This document shows, in pieces, positions 35,321-44,994 of a stretch of 64,000 nt of DNA (position 1 is the first letter of the stretch; every line of letters begins with the position of its first letter). The stretch covers positions 39,361,452 to 39,425,451 of the forward strand of contig JAPTYO010000002.1 in the NCBI GenBank assembly GCA_036873135.1, in the 5' to 3' direction. Position numbers and translations under genes: made by a program. Source of the stretch: Clarkia xantiana subsp. parviflora (Eukaryota; Streptophyta; Magnoliopsida; Myrtales; Onagraceae). The notes under the pieces were generated by a model. That model saw only the letters and a program-made list of their open reading frames with translations. It was not told the DNA's origin and ran no database searches.

Positions 35321-35362
35321 CATGCCCCCGAGTCAACCAATGGCTTAACCCTTGATTGACTC
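35321..35362 (-). promoter_or_regulatory. Stem-loop and PPT of A2
   Basis: On minus: arm GAGTCAATCAA (35362-35352), 11-nt loop, arm TTGGTTGACTC (35340-35330), then GGGGGCATG and the LTR start TGATGG. One pair is a U-G wobble compared with A1. Confidence 0.75.
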
Positions 35363-36885
35363 TATTTCAGGATGGTATGACACGCGCAATTTGAAACCGG
35401 GATTTTACCTTCTTGTCTGAATGTTCGCTTACCCATAGATGCGTGCCTCTGACTCTGCCCCCTGCCTTATGAGATAGGGGAATTGTAAACGTCAGAGTAG
35501 TACGGACGTGTGCCTAGGCACGCGTCCGTCTGAGATAGGAGTAATAAACTTATCCTTGCTATAGATGCGTACTCAAAAAATACACACTTGCACAGGGGCG
35601 TGATACGAATGCAACTAAATGACTTACGCTTCAAATTCGTGCCGGGATCCTATCTAAGTGAGGAAAAATTTTAATTTTGGCCAAAAATTTTCCTAAGTAT
35701 GGAATGCTCAAAAATAAAACTATCTTGATAATTTTTCTAAGTATGGAGATATATACTTAGCTATAGGTGAAAGGGATAAAAATGATGGTTTTTCCTTGGC
35801 CCTTAGATTTTATTTAAGGATAGATGGATGGTGGTGATTAAAACCCTCTAAAAAACCCTATCATCCTTTGTACATAAAAAAGGAGAGTTAGAAAAATACC
35901 TCCAAGAGCCACCATAGCCACCATCTTCCCCCTTCACTCACCCTTGGAGAGCAAGAAAGGTTGGAGAGCACCCCAAGGTTAGGGCCGGCCGGAATTTCCA
36001 CCAAGAGGCAGAAATCCGACCAGCAATTCAGCCGGGACCAGCGACGGGAGGGAGTTTGGCCGGAGGGGACGACACAGCTCCAGGCGGGAGGCAGCCAACG
36101 GCGACGCGGAGGCGGCCGGGGGCTTGGCCGACGACAACGACGGCGGCGTGGCATTGGACGGACGGCTGTGGTCGACGACGGACTCACCTCTGACGACGAC
36201 GACACCAAATCCGGCGGGGGTTGTCGACGGCGAAGGGAGACGACTCCGGTGTGACGTGCAGGGCTCTCCGGCGACGGTGGGGCGAGCGAGATCACCTCCG
36301 GCGGCGGCAAGGCTCAAATTCCGGCGAGGGACTGATTTTCGGGTGTCTTCAAATCCAAAATCCGGACCCGTTTACCATATCGGGTCGGGTTTTCCGAAGG
36401 TCCGCTCTTTTCCTTTCCGTTACCGCGTAAAACGTCGATTTTTGGATCGTTGATATTTGATTGCCGATGCTTGATTGCCGATTGTCGATGCTTGATTGTC
36501 GAAATTTAATTGAACGTGGAATTGCCGTAGATAGCCATTGGTAGTTGTGAATTTTGGTAGATGTTTGCCGGTCGTCCGGGTATGTTTTTTGTCCGATTGG
36601 GCCATCCCGGTCTTGAATTTGATATCGTACCGCCGTTGGTGTGTTAATCTTTGTTGGAGGGTATAATGGTAATTTTTTCCAAAACCCGACCTTAGGCTCG
36701 GATAAATTATTCAACTTGGTTGTCGTGGTGTGCTTGGCTCATGTTGACTATCTTTGCTGTGGCGGAGTGTTTCCGGTTCTTCGGAAATTTTCCTTGTCTT
36801 GATATCTGTCGTGTCGTGGTAGGTACTATACTCCTGGTGGTGTCCGCGTACGCAGACTCTTCAGAGACGTCGTATTCTCCGAAGG
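35363..36885. other. Spacer of A2 upstream of the antisense gene
   Basis: AT-rich to about 35950, then a GC-rich CGGCGG-dense block to about 36330 shared in character with A1, then a stretch shared with A1 (AAAACGTCGATTT, GATTGCCGAT words). Presumably it contains the antisense gene's promoter. No conserved ORF. Confidence 0.5.
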
Positions 36886-39277
36886 ATGAGTGAGTTCCTT
36901 TTTCTCTTCCTTTTCGGTCGCATTACTTCCTTTCCCATTGCTAGCTTAGTACCGTGACCTTCGTTGGGGTGTTAGTTGAAATTTGATTCGTACTTTGGGA
37001 TTTCCTCCTACCTTTGCCTTAGGTCTTGCTATCCTGTCGGAGAACCATCTCACTAGGTCCGATTACAATGAACATGTTACCCTAGGAGATATCTGTCCCC
37101 TAGATGAGCCTCTGTATCCTTTTCTCCCCTCCTTGGGGAATACTCGCGAAACGGTGACGGAGCCTCCTGTAGGGAAGGTCGCCGTGTACCCTTCCCAGAT
37201 CCGATTCGGGCTGAGGCTGCCTTACTGTGACGAGCTTATAGAGTTGAGCAGGTTCTTCAGGGTTTCTCTTGTGAACCTTGCCCCCAGTGCCCTCCGCGTC
37301 TGGGTGGGCTTCCGGGTATTGTGCCATTGGTACTCCTGGAAGTACTCTCTCGTTCTATTCCGATGCTTCTATCGGTTCCAGTACCGGACGAAGGTGGGGT
37401 TTGCGAGTTTCGTAACTCGCCATCCGACCTTCAAAGATCCCCGATTCGCTGATTTCGGGTTGAGTGGGATCGAGTGGGATACCTCCCTCCGTTTCGTGAC
37501 CCAGAGTGATAATTCGGCCAGTCACTGGGCTAAGCATTACTTCTTCATTACGGACCGATACGTCACTTGGTCGGTCTTGAATGAGGATCGGTCCGATGGT
37601 TGGCCTGCTTTTGGAGAGTTCTCTTCAGTTGATTTGAAGACTATGAAGATCATTCACGAGAGCAACAGGACTCGGTCATACTGTCCCGTGTCCTTAGTGA
37701 CTGAGACGGATCTTTACGAGGCCGGGATCAGTCTGACTCCTGACTCCGGGGGTTCGGTATGTCACTTGGTCTTTCCATCTTTATTTACCTTCTGCTCTTC
37801 CTTTGTAGGTTGGTTTCATGGAAAAACCTATAACGTGTAGGGAGCCCCTGTTGATCTGAGCAAGAGGAAGGCTCCTTCTAGTTCTGCTTTGAAGAAATCC
37901 CCCCTGCCTGGGAAGAAGGCTGGGGCCTCTGGTATGCTTTCTCCTATTTGCTTCTTTATGGTATAACCTATGTTTTCCTTATCTTGTTTTTCTTACCTTG
38001 CTAGGGCGCTCCCCCTTGGTGACTGAGAGGGTCGTCTCCGTTGGCAGAGATTCTGGACCTTCCAAGTCCAAGCCGCGGAGATCTGATTCTGAGGCCGGGG
38101 CCTCGGCTGCTAAGAGAAAGAAGGCTGTGGATCCTGCTTCGCCTACTGCTCGTCCTCCGACCCTATCTCGTGATAAGGAGATGGTGGTCGAAGAGGTGCC
38201 TTCCCTGGCTGACAAAGGGAAGCGACCTGCTGGTGGTGGTTCCCCTGCCCCCCAGCCGAGGGCACGGTCCTCAGGTATGACCTCTACCTTGTTGCTGATC
38301 CTTCTATGTTTATGTTCTCCCTTGACTTGCTTTGCTTGTGTAGGTGGGCCTCCGACTTTAAGTCGGAAGGATTTCGCACGGCTTACTGATGAAGATGTTA
38401 TTGGGTCTGAGTGGACTCCTTTCGCTGGTCTGAAGGAGTTTCACCTCGATAGCACCTCCTCTTTGCGGACTCCTGAGGTTGGCGTCCGCGTACTCCGCGG
38501 CGCCATCCCCCCTGGCGATCGTGTTGCTCCGGTCTCCTGGGGAGACTCGGCGCTTTGTTCAGGGGGTACTTTCTCGTTATGCACCTGTGAGTTGTTCCTT
38601 GCTTTCCTTTTATTACTTTCATAATGGCTATCTTTTGGTTACTCATCCCTTGTTTGAATTGTTAGGGTATGTCTGACATGGTGAACATGTCCTCGCTCGT
38701 GCTCGAGTTATCTGACGAGAGGAAGACCCTTGAGGACAGCCAGGTCTCTCTCAAGGCGGAGGTCGCCACTGCTGCTGAGAAGGCGCGTATATCTGATTTG
38801 AGGATGCAGGAGCTCCGGGACCAGGTGTCCTTGCTTGAGACTACTGTGGGCAGTTTGCGCCGGGAAGCTGAGGTTGCCGCGTCGCTCCATTCTGAGGAGC
38901 TGCGGAAGTTGGAGGCTAAGTGTCGGGCGGAGGAGAGGGCTGTCGCGGTGTCTGAGTACAAGGCCTCCTCTGCCTTCACCGCCGATTATAGCACGCGTCT
39001 CACTCAGGAGATGAACCAGTTCGGTGAGTATCTGGTTGATCACATATACCGGATTGATCCTCAGTTCCCGTTTGGTGACCTTGGTGACTTTGGGCCATAT
39101 GCCACTGGCTACGCGACTGTTCTGATGGGTCAGGCTGCTGTTGCAGACGAGGCTGCCCCTGCCCAGGTGGATGCTACACCTGTGGAGATTGGTACCTCAG
39201 ACTCCTCCTCTTCATCCATTTCCGCTGGCGGTTCAGCTTCAGGGGGTGAGGGTGACTCCCCCGAAGGTTCTGACTGA
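36886..39277 (+). pseudogene. Antisense gene of A2 (PF04195-like), two lesions
   Basis: The likely start is ATG at 36886 followed at once by a GTGAGT donor; the second exon is open from about 36983. Core motifs: GLRLPYCDELIELSRFF, LVLFRCFYRFQY, WAKHYFFITDRYVTW. Further introns are suggested at 37758 (GTATGT...TTGTAG), 37932, 38275 and 38587 by GT/AG borders and by agreement with A1. Lesions: TAG at 37838-37840 where A1 has Gln, and a 5-base loss near 38530. The last exon from about 38667 is open and codes a coiled coil (MSDMVNMSSLVLEL) and a Ser/Gly-rich end, stop at 39275-39277. The TAG could act as a splice acceptor instead, so breakage is likely but not certain. Confidence 0.75.
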
Positions 39278-39780
39278 CTTGTTTATCTCATGCTATCCTT
39301 GTATATATAACTACACTCCTTCTCCCCTTGTATGGGTTGAGTGTCTTTTGAGATTGTGATGGTGTTTGTTGTTACTTTCCTTTGCCGCATTGTGTTGTTG
39401 ACTACGTGGTTCGTTTGCCTTTACATTAGTGCTTCTCATGCTTTTGTATATATCTCTTCTCATGATGCCTCCCTATGCCTTGTGTATGGCTCTTTGGGTA
39501 TGGACCCTTCCCTTGGTATATTTCCTTTACTTATCCTTCTTTCGTGGTTTCCTTCATGTCATACCTGTCATTTCATAAAGAAAAAACATTACTTGTTCTT
39601 CACATTACTTTACTTAGAAATTTCTTTCTCATGGTATCTTTCTGAGCATGGTATCCTTCTAAGTATGGTATCCTTCTGAGCATGGTATCCTTCTACGCAT
39701 GGTATCCTTCTGAGCATGGTATCCTTCTACGCATGGTATGATGATCTCTTCTGATACCCCTTACACGGTATACGTTGTAC
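39278..39780. repeat. Convergent region of A2 with 18-bp tandem repeats
   Basis: T-rich DNA after the antisense stop. At about 39630-39740 there are six copies of an 18-bp unit (TGGTATCCTTCTGAGCA and variants). No gene. Confidence 0.75.
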
Positions 39781-40560
39781 TGTTAGACCAAAGATACGCT
39801 CTTGGTGGGCGTCGAAATCTGTTCACGAGACAGGCTCTCGGCCGGCACTTAACGTTTCACAGGATAGGCTCCCGGAGGGCACAGGTTAGTCCACCGATAT
39901 GTTCTTGACGGGTGTCAAAATCTGTTCACGAGACAGGCTCTCGGACGGCACTTAACGTTTCACAGGATAGGCTCCCGGAGGGCTCATGTTAGACCAAAGA
40001 TACGCTCCTGGTAGGCGTCGAACTGGTAGTTTGAAATCTACCTCAAGATACGCTCTTGGGGGCGTCGAACTTGTAGTGTTTTTTCTACCTCAAGATACGC
40101 TCTTGGGGGCGTCGAATCTGGTAGGTTGCAAATCTACCTCAAGATACGCTCCTGGGGGCGTCGAAATCGTAGTTTTTGGAAACCACTCTCAAGATACGCT
40201 CTTGGTGCGTCGAATTCGTAGTGTAATAACTACTCTCAAGATACGCTCTTGGGGGCGTCGAAGGTCGTAGTATGAACACTACTCTCAAGATACGCTCTTG
40301 GGGGCGTCGAATGTCGTAGTATGGAAACTACTCTCAAGATACGCTCTTGGGGGCGTCGAATGTCGTAGTATGAAAACTACTCTTAAGATACGCTCTTGGG
40401 GGCGTCGAAGGTCGTAGTATGAACACTACTCTCAAGATACGCTCTTGGGGGCGTCGAATGTCGTAGTATGGAAACTACTCTCAAGATACGCTCTTGGGGG
40501 CGTCGAATGTCGTAGTATGAAAACTACTCTCAAGATACGCTCTTGGGGGCGTCAATCCTG
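39780..40560. repeat. Tandem repeats of A2 (AGATACGCTCTTGG units)
   Basis: More than a dozen units of about 46 bp sharing AAGATACGCTCTTGGGGGCG and separated by GTCGTAGTATGGAAACTA-type spacers. The first units (39780-40010) are diverged and about 60 bp. They occupy the same place as the unrelated repeats of family B, between the convergent genes. Confidence 0.9.
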
Positions 40561-40821
40561 TCATTGACTTGAAGTCATATCTGTGTAAGGATAACTTCGT
40601 GAGTATACCACTACGTTCACTGGAAAATACTTTTGAGTAACTACTACTCCCTTAGGAGCATTCATGTTTTTGTACACTTGGGATGCCTTGGTGCACCAAG
40701 ACACCCTTTGTAGGAATGAAAGATAGTTGTAGAGTTGGAGTAACTTCGTGAGTTCTCCTTCTCAAAAGTTGTTTTTTGAAAAGCTTGTAAAGCTGAAACA
40801 TGCGAAATGCTAGATATAAAA
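40561..40821. other. 3' flank of A2 gag ORF, nothing recognised
   Basis: Between the tandem array and the stop of the Gag-PR-Gag' ORF. No trace of RT, where pol would be expected. Confidence 0.5.
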
Positions 40822-43800
40822 CTAAGGATATGGGGTGGTCACTGTGTCTGTTGCCACGTATTCCTTGAAGTCTCCATTGTAAATCATTTCTTCCACTTCC
40901 ACCTTCAGCACCATGCAGTCATTGGTTTGATGCCCCCAGGTCCCATGGTACTCACACCAACCCTGTGCATCTCTTCCTAGGAAGGCCTTGCCTTCCTCCC
41001 TGCATGTTGGTAGCTCTTGCTTGAGGTGCTTGTGGAAAATTTCTTCTATGCTGAGTGTGAGAGGTGTGAATGTGAAATTGACACCTCCTCCCAATGTGTC
41101 TATTTCGTTTCCTCTCTTTGGAGCCTCATCCAACTGCTCCGCTTCCTGTGCAAATGCCCTATCCAGCCTTGCCTTGAGCTCTCTCATTGTGTTCGTCATA
41201 ACCATCTCATAGAGCCCTCCATAGGCCCCGAATGAGTTTGGATGTATGTTCCTAATAAATACCCTTACTGCTTCTCCCCTTGTGATGTCCATGCTGGCAC
41301 CATAATCAAAGAATCTCTGGAAATAGTTTGAGATAGACTCCTGCGGCATTTGCTTGATATCATCTATGTAGCGGAAGCCTCTTAGGATGGAGTTCCTTGT
41401 TCTGTTCCCTATTGTGGTGTCTGGCTGCCAAGGTATGGATGTCACCTTCACAGCCTTGCTCCTGTGTCTCCTTGTAGGCACTGTTTGAAAAAGCTGCCTG
41501 CTCAAACGGAGTGTCACTCCACTCCTCCTCCTTCTTTGCCTTTGTCTCCCTCCCCTCCTTCTTCTATCTTGGTTGGCTCCTACCATGACCACAGCCACCG
41601 TGTCTGTCCCGTGTGATCCATGTCTCATTGAGTTGATATAGCATTGTCTTGCAGTGCGTTGATCACCCAGGACCTCTCCAACCCCGTTCTCTGTGATGTA
41701 CTTCAGCTTCTGGTGAACAGTGGATGGCACTATTTCATATGGGTTTATGGTTGTCCTTCCTAGGATCCCGTTGTAGGCTCCCAGGCTTTCAACCACCAAG
41801 AAATTGACATTTACCTTCAGCTGGGTCCATCCTTGGCCCATGGTTACTGGTAGGGTTATCATTCCCAGGGGGTAACTTGTTGCCCCTGAGAAGCCAACTA
41901 GAGGGAAGTTGACCGGTTTGATGTCTGCTTTGGTTTTTCCTATCTCTTCCAACACTCTCAGGCTTAGGAGGTCAGCTGAGCTGCCCCCATCCACCAAAAT
42001 TCTTTTTACATCAAAATTGTCAATATCTAAAGTAATAACTAGAGCATCGTCATGTGGAAAGACGATGTGGCTCTTGTCCTTCTCCGAGAACTCGATCTTC
42101 ACTTCTTCTCCTTCTCTTGGCCTTTTTCTCCACCTTGGCACTGAGCTTAGCTTGGATGCATAGACCTCTCTTGCATTAGCAGTTGGGCCACCCGATGCTA
42201 CTCCCCCATGTATCATATTTATGACTCCTCTTTTGTTGGGTGGAGGGTTGTAGTCTATCTTTCCCTTGCCCTTGTCCTTCTGTGATGGCCCTAATTGCAT
42301 ACTGTTGCCCCCATGGTCTACGAATTGCTTCAGTTCTCCCCTCTGGACGATGTTGTTTATGCTTAGCTTTAGGCTAAAGCATTCATTTGTGTCGTGACCA
42401 TAAGCCTCATGGTTGTCACACCATCTATCCTTATGATTTCCTACCATTGGGGCTCTCCACCTTGCAGGGGGTGACCAAAGCTTTTGGTTCCGCATCTCTC
42501 TAAGTACGGTGGCTGGAGTGGCGTTTAGTGGGATGAACTTAATGACGTTTATTTCTCTAGCCTTTAAGGGTTCACCCATTTGGTTTCTTTGCTGTGGCGG
42601 ACGCCATTCCTGCTGCCTTGCATGCTGTGGTGCCTGGGGTGGCTTTCCTTTATTTGGCCTTTGAGTATCCTCCTTGGCTGCCTGAATTTTGGCCTTCTTG
42701 CTTGCCCTGTGCCTCTCAAGGTCAATATGCGTTTTAACTCTCCCTGCAAGCTCCTCCAAGGTGCTTGCTGGCTTTTTGGCCATCTTTTCAGCCAATGTTG
42801 ACCCAAAGCGACCTAAGTTTCTGATAAAGGCTCGGATTATCTCCACTTCAGTGATGTCTCCCGGGATGTCTGCAATATTCTGGTTGAACCTAGTATAGTA
42901 GCTGGCCAGGGATTCATCGTATTCTTGTTTTACGTCATCAATGGAGCCTGTTCCCTTTAGGAGTTTCCTCTCCCCTAGGTATCTCTGCAGAAACTTAGCT
43001 TTTAGCTGCTCCCATGAGTGGATGCTCTCAGAGGGCAGGCTGAAGAACCAATGTGAGGCCACCCCTGATAGGGTGTTTGGGAAAAGGAGTGCCTTGTATC
43101 TTTCATCAGTTGTCCTCCCGAATAGGGAGGCCTCATGCTGTTGGATATGCTCTAGGGGGTCTCCCTTCCCATTGTACTTTGCAATTTGCACTGTGTGCAG
43201 GGAGTCTGGCACCCTATTCATCTCCAGTTCCCTTGTGAAAGGGTGGTTCGTCTTGTCACTTAGACAATGCAGGCTGGGTTTCTTTGACTCATTCAATTTC
43301 CGGGTTATCATGGCTTCTATCTCCTCCGGGGTGATCATCACCTGTGCCGGAGTATAACCCCTCTGATATCCACTGTAGTTGTAGACTGGGCTTACTGGGT
43401 TCCCTTGTCCCTGCTGGTATGGACTGTAGGTGTACCCTTGATACGCCTGCTGGGGTGCTTCATAGAAGTCCTGCCTCCTTGGAGGTCTTGCTTGTCTTTC
43501 CTCTCCCAGCGGGGTGTAAGCCCTGTTGCTCTGCTGTTGCCTAGGAGGCACAAATTGTTGCCTTCCCTCTGGGGGTGGCTCCTGGTGATATCTTCTTTGT
43601 TCCTCTCGCTGCCCTGCTCGAGGGTGCGAGTAGTACTCTTCTGCTGGGATCTGCTCCTCTTCATGAGCTTCAGTGTAAGTTCCTTGGGTGTATGCCGGCC
43701 TTGCATACGCTGTGTGGGCGCGGTTGCCATCTCTCTGTGCCGGCATCCCGTACGGGTACCTTTGGGGTTGCTCTTCATAATAGTATCCCTCAGGGGGTGC

Positions 43801-44070
43801 CGTGTTGTGGGAAGGCACTCCCTGTTGTTCTCTTTCTCTCTGTGGCCTTCTTGCCCGGGGGGTGGAGGCTGTGGAGGACTCAGCCCCAGCTGGGCGTGAA
43901 GGTCCTCCCTCCTGGTTGTTCTGTTGCTGAGGAGGTTGTGGTATTTCTTGGGGCTCTGGATGCATTGGCTGCTTCCCAGGGTTAGGCCGCCTCTCTGGAG
44001 GTATGGGTTCTCTTCTCCGCCCATTGCCCCCGGGTGGGTGTTGGGGCCTGGACACCCTACTGTTCGTCAT
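40822..44070 (-). CDS. Gag-protease-Gag' polyprotein of A2 (1082 aa, intact)
   Basis: One uninterrupted frame from ATG at 44070, 52 bp inside the 5' LTR edge. Residues 1-245 are Pro/Gln/Arg/Tyr-rich. Residues 275-455 match the retrotransposon Gag fold region of family B (AKYNGKGDPLEHIQQHE, SHWFFSLP, ESLASYYTRF). A zinc knuckle at 551-564 has the form C-x2-H-x4-H-x4-C. The aspartic protease lies at about 670-800 with DGGSS at 694-698 and LVGFSGATSYPLG. Instead of RT there follows, after an Arg-rich linker (835-850), a second Gag-like half: YIDDIKQ to VFIRNI (901-941), RELKARLDRA (963-972) and a second knuckle WCEYHGTWGHQTNDC (1038-1052). It is expected in the cytoplasmic particle. Its intact state fits a recent insertion. 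The second Gag half parallels residues 377-585 of the first. Confidence 0.9.
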   Translation of the reverse strand: MTNSRVSRPQHPPGGNGRRREPIPPERRPNPGKQPMHPEPQEIPQPPQQQNNQEGGPSRPAGAESSTASTPRARRPQREREQQGVPSHNTAPPEGYYYEEQPQRYPYGMPAQRDGNRAHTAYARPAYTQGTYTEAHEEEQIPAEEYYSHPRAGQREEQRRYHQEPPPEGRQQFVPPRQQQSNRAYTPLGEERQARPPRRQDFYEAPQQAYQGYTYSPYQQGQGNPVSPVYNYSGYQRGYTPAQVMITPEEIEAMITRKLNESKKPSLHCLSDKTNHPFTRELEMNRVPDSLHTVQIAKYNGKGDPLEHIQQHEASLFGRTTDERYKALLFPNTLSGVASHWFFSLPSESIHSWEQLKAKFLQRYLGERKLLKGTGSIDDVKQEYDESLASYYTRFNQNIADIPGDITEVEIIRAFIRNLGRFGSTLAEKMAKKPASTLEELAGRVKTHIDLERHRASKKAKIQAAKEDTQRPNKGKPPQAPQHARQQEWRPPQQRNQMGEPLKAREINVIKFIPLNATPATVLREMRNQKLWSPPARWRAPMVGNHKDRWCDNHEAYGHDTNECFSLKLSINNIVQRGELKQFVDHGGNSMQLGPSQKDKGKGKIDYNPPPNKRGVINMIHGGVASGGPTANAREVYASKLSSVPRWRKRPREGEEVKIEFSEKDKSHIVFPHDDALVITLDIDNFDVKRILVDGGSSADLLSLRVLEEIGKTKADIKPVNFPLVGFSGATSYPLGMITLPVTMGQGWTQLKVNVNFLVVESLGAYNGILGRTTINPYEIVPSTVHQKLKYITENGVGEVLGDQRTARQCYINSMRHGSHGTDTVAVVMVGANQDRRRRGGRQRQRRRRSGVTLRLSRQLFQTVPTRRHRSKAVKVTSIPWQPDTTIGNRTRNSILRGFRYIDDIKQMPQESISNYFQRFFDYGASMDITRGEAVRVFIRNIHPNSFGAYGGLYEMVMTNTMRELKARLDRAFAQEAEQLDEAPKRGNEIDTLGGGVNFTFTPLTLSIEEIFHKHLKQELPTCREEGKAFLGRDAQGWCEYHGTWGHQTNDCMVLKVEVEEMIYNGDFKEYVATDTVTTPYP

Positions 44071-44104
44071 AGCTCGTGTAATAGCCAGGCTTTCTGTTCG
44101 AAGC

Positions 44105-44121
44105 CTACAGACGGCGCCAAG
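44105..44121 (-). promoter_or_regulatory. Primer-binding site of A2
   Basis: On minus, one base after the LTR end, TTGGCGCCGTCTGTAG. It shares its first 14 bases with the B2 PBS. Confidence 0.75.
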
Positions 44122-44989
44122 TGTTAGGTTATGAGATCTAGGTCAACGGGGGTCGGCTTTGATCTCACTCCTTACGGGGGATGTGTGCGATCTGGTGTTC
44201 CTGAGTTGTCCTGCCTTAGCCTATCTTCTTCTTTCCTTCCTTCCTTCCTTTGCTCTTTCTCTCCTTCTACCCTGCAGAAGGGGCAATACCAGACACGGAG
44301 GGGGGGGGGGTGGTGCCTGGTGAACCCTCTCCGATGCCTAAGTCAGTATTCTTCTAGAGAGATAAAGCTAGAGAGATGTCAGAGCTAAATTGTCCAAATG
44401 GCCAAGATCCCCAAATGAGTTGTGAAGGTGGGGTATTTATAGGCAACGGTGTCATTAAGGTGGCTTAATGACATCGTTAGCCTTTAAACACAATTAATTA
44501 ACCTTTAAGCGCATAATTAAGACCTTAGGATTCGGAGAAGGTAGGCGGCGTGAACCGAGTGTGGGTGTCCGAAAGTGACGCAGGGGCCCTTGGGGGGGGG
44601 GGGGGAGAAATCCGACCCCCACGGGTAGGGGTTGGGTGAGGGTACCCAACCCCTCCTAGGGAGGATGGGGTTGGCCAACCCCATCCCTCCTAGGAGAGAT
44701 CGGGTTGGCCGACCCGATCTCTCCTAGGAGAGATCGGGTTGGTCCACCCGATCTCCCCTAGGAGAGATCGGGTTGGCTGACCCGATCTCTCCTATGGGAG
44801 GTCGGGTGTGGCCACCCAACCTCACCTAGGTGAGTTTTGCCCCGGCCGGACGAGCGCTCCGGCCTCGTCCGAGCCGTTGATGTGTTCGCGAAGTGTTCGG
44901 GTTGAAGTTTCGATTTATAATCGGTGATGGGACGATAAAAATACAACGATTTGGAAGTCAACGGGTTCAAATTGGGCGTATATCCATCA
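44122..44989 (-). repeat. 5' LTR of A2
   Basis: 868 bp, nearly identical to 34453-35320. G-runs differ (11 against 16; 14 against 8), and two substitutions are seen in the palindrome region. TATA box TATAAATA at 44441-44434 on minus. Confidence 0.93.
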
Positions 44990-44994
44990 CCGCC

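Larger units (their letters stand above)
34453..44989 (-). mobile_element. A2: complete non-autonomous Tat-like element (family A)
   Basis: Two LTRs of 868 bp each (34453-35320 and 44122-44989) with TSD CCGCC at 34448-34452 and 44990-44994. Sense is minus: 5' LTR on the right, PBS, a 1082-residue Gag-PR-Gag' ORF, tandem repeats, a convergent antisense gene (plus), a spacer, stem-loop/PPT, 3' LTR. There is no RT, RNase H or integrase anywhere in its 10.5 kb. The LTRs differ by two substitutions plus G-run lengths, so insertion is recent. Its PBS shares GGCGCCGTCTGT with family B, a hint that a B-like element supplies pol in trans (inference). Confidence 0.92.

Noticed and set aside
35888..36310. 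140-codon Pro/Ser/Arg-rich minus frame in A2
   Set aside because: Composition is that of a GC-rich repeat, and the counterpart in A1 is not open in the same frame.
39780..40560. Regular repeats resembling a CRISPR array
   Set aside because: The spacers are themselves repeated, the setting is a plant retrotransposon and there are no cas genes.
44893..44994. Start of B3 pol inside the A2 LTR
   Set aside because: The frame is open by chance from the LTR into pol; the TSD shows the B3 sequence begins at 44990-44995.
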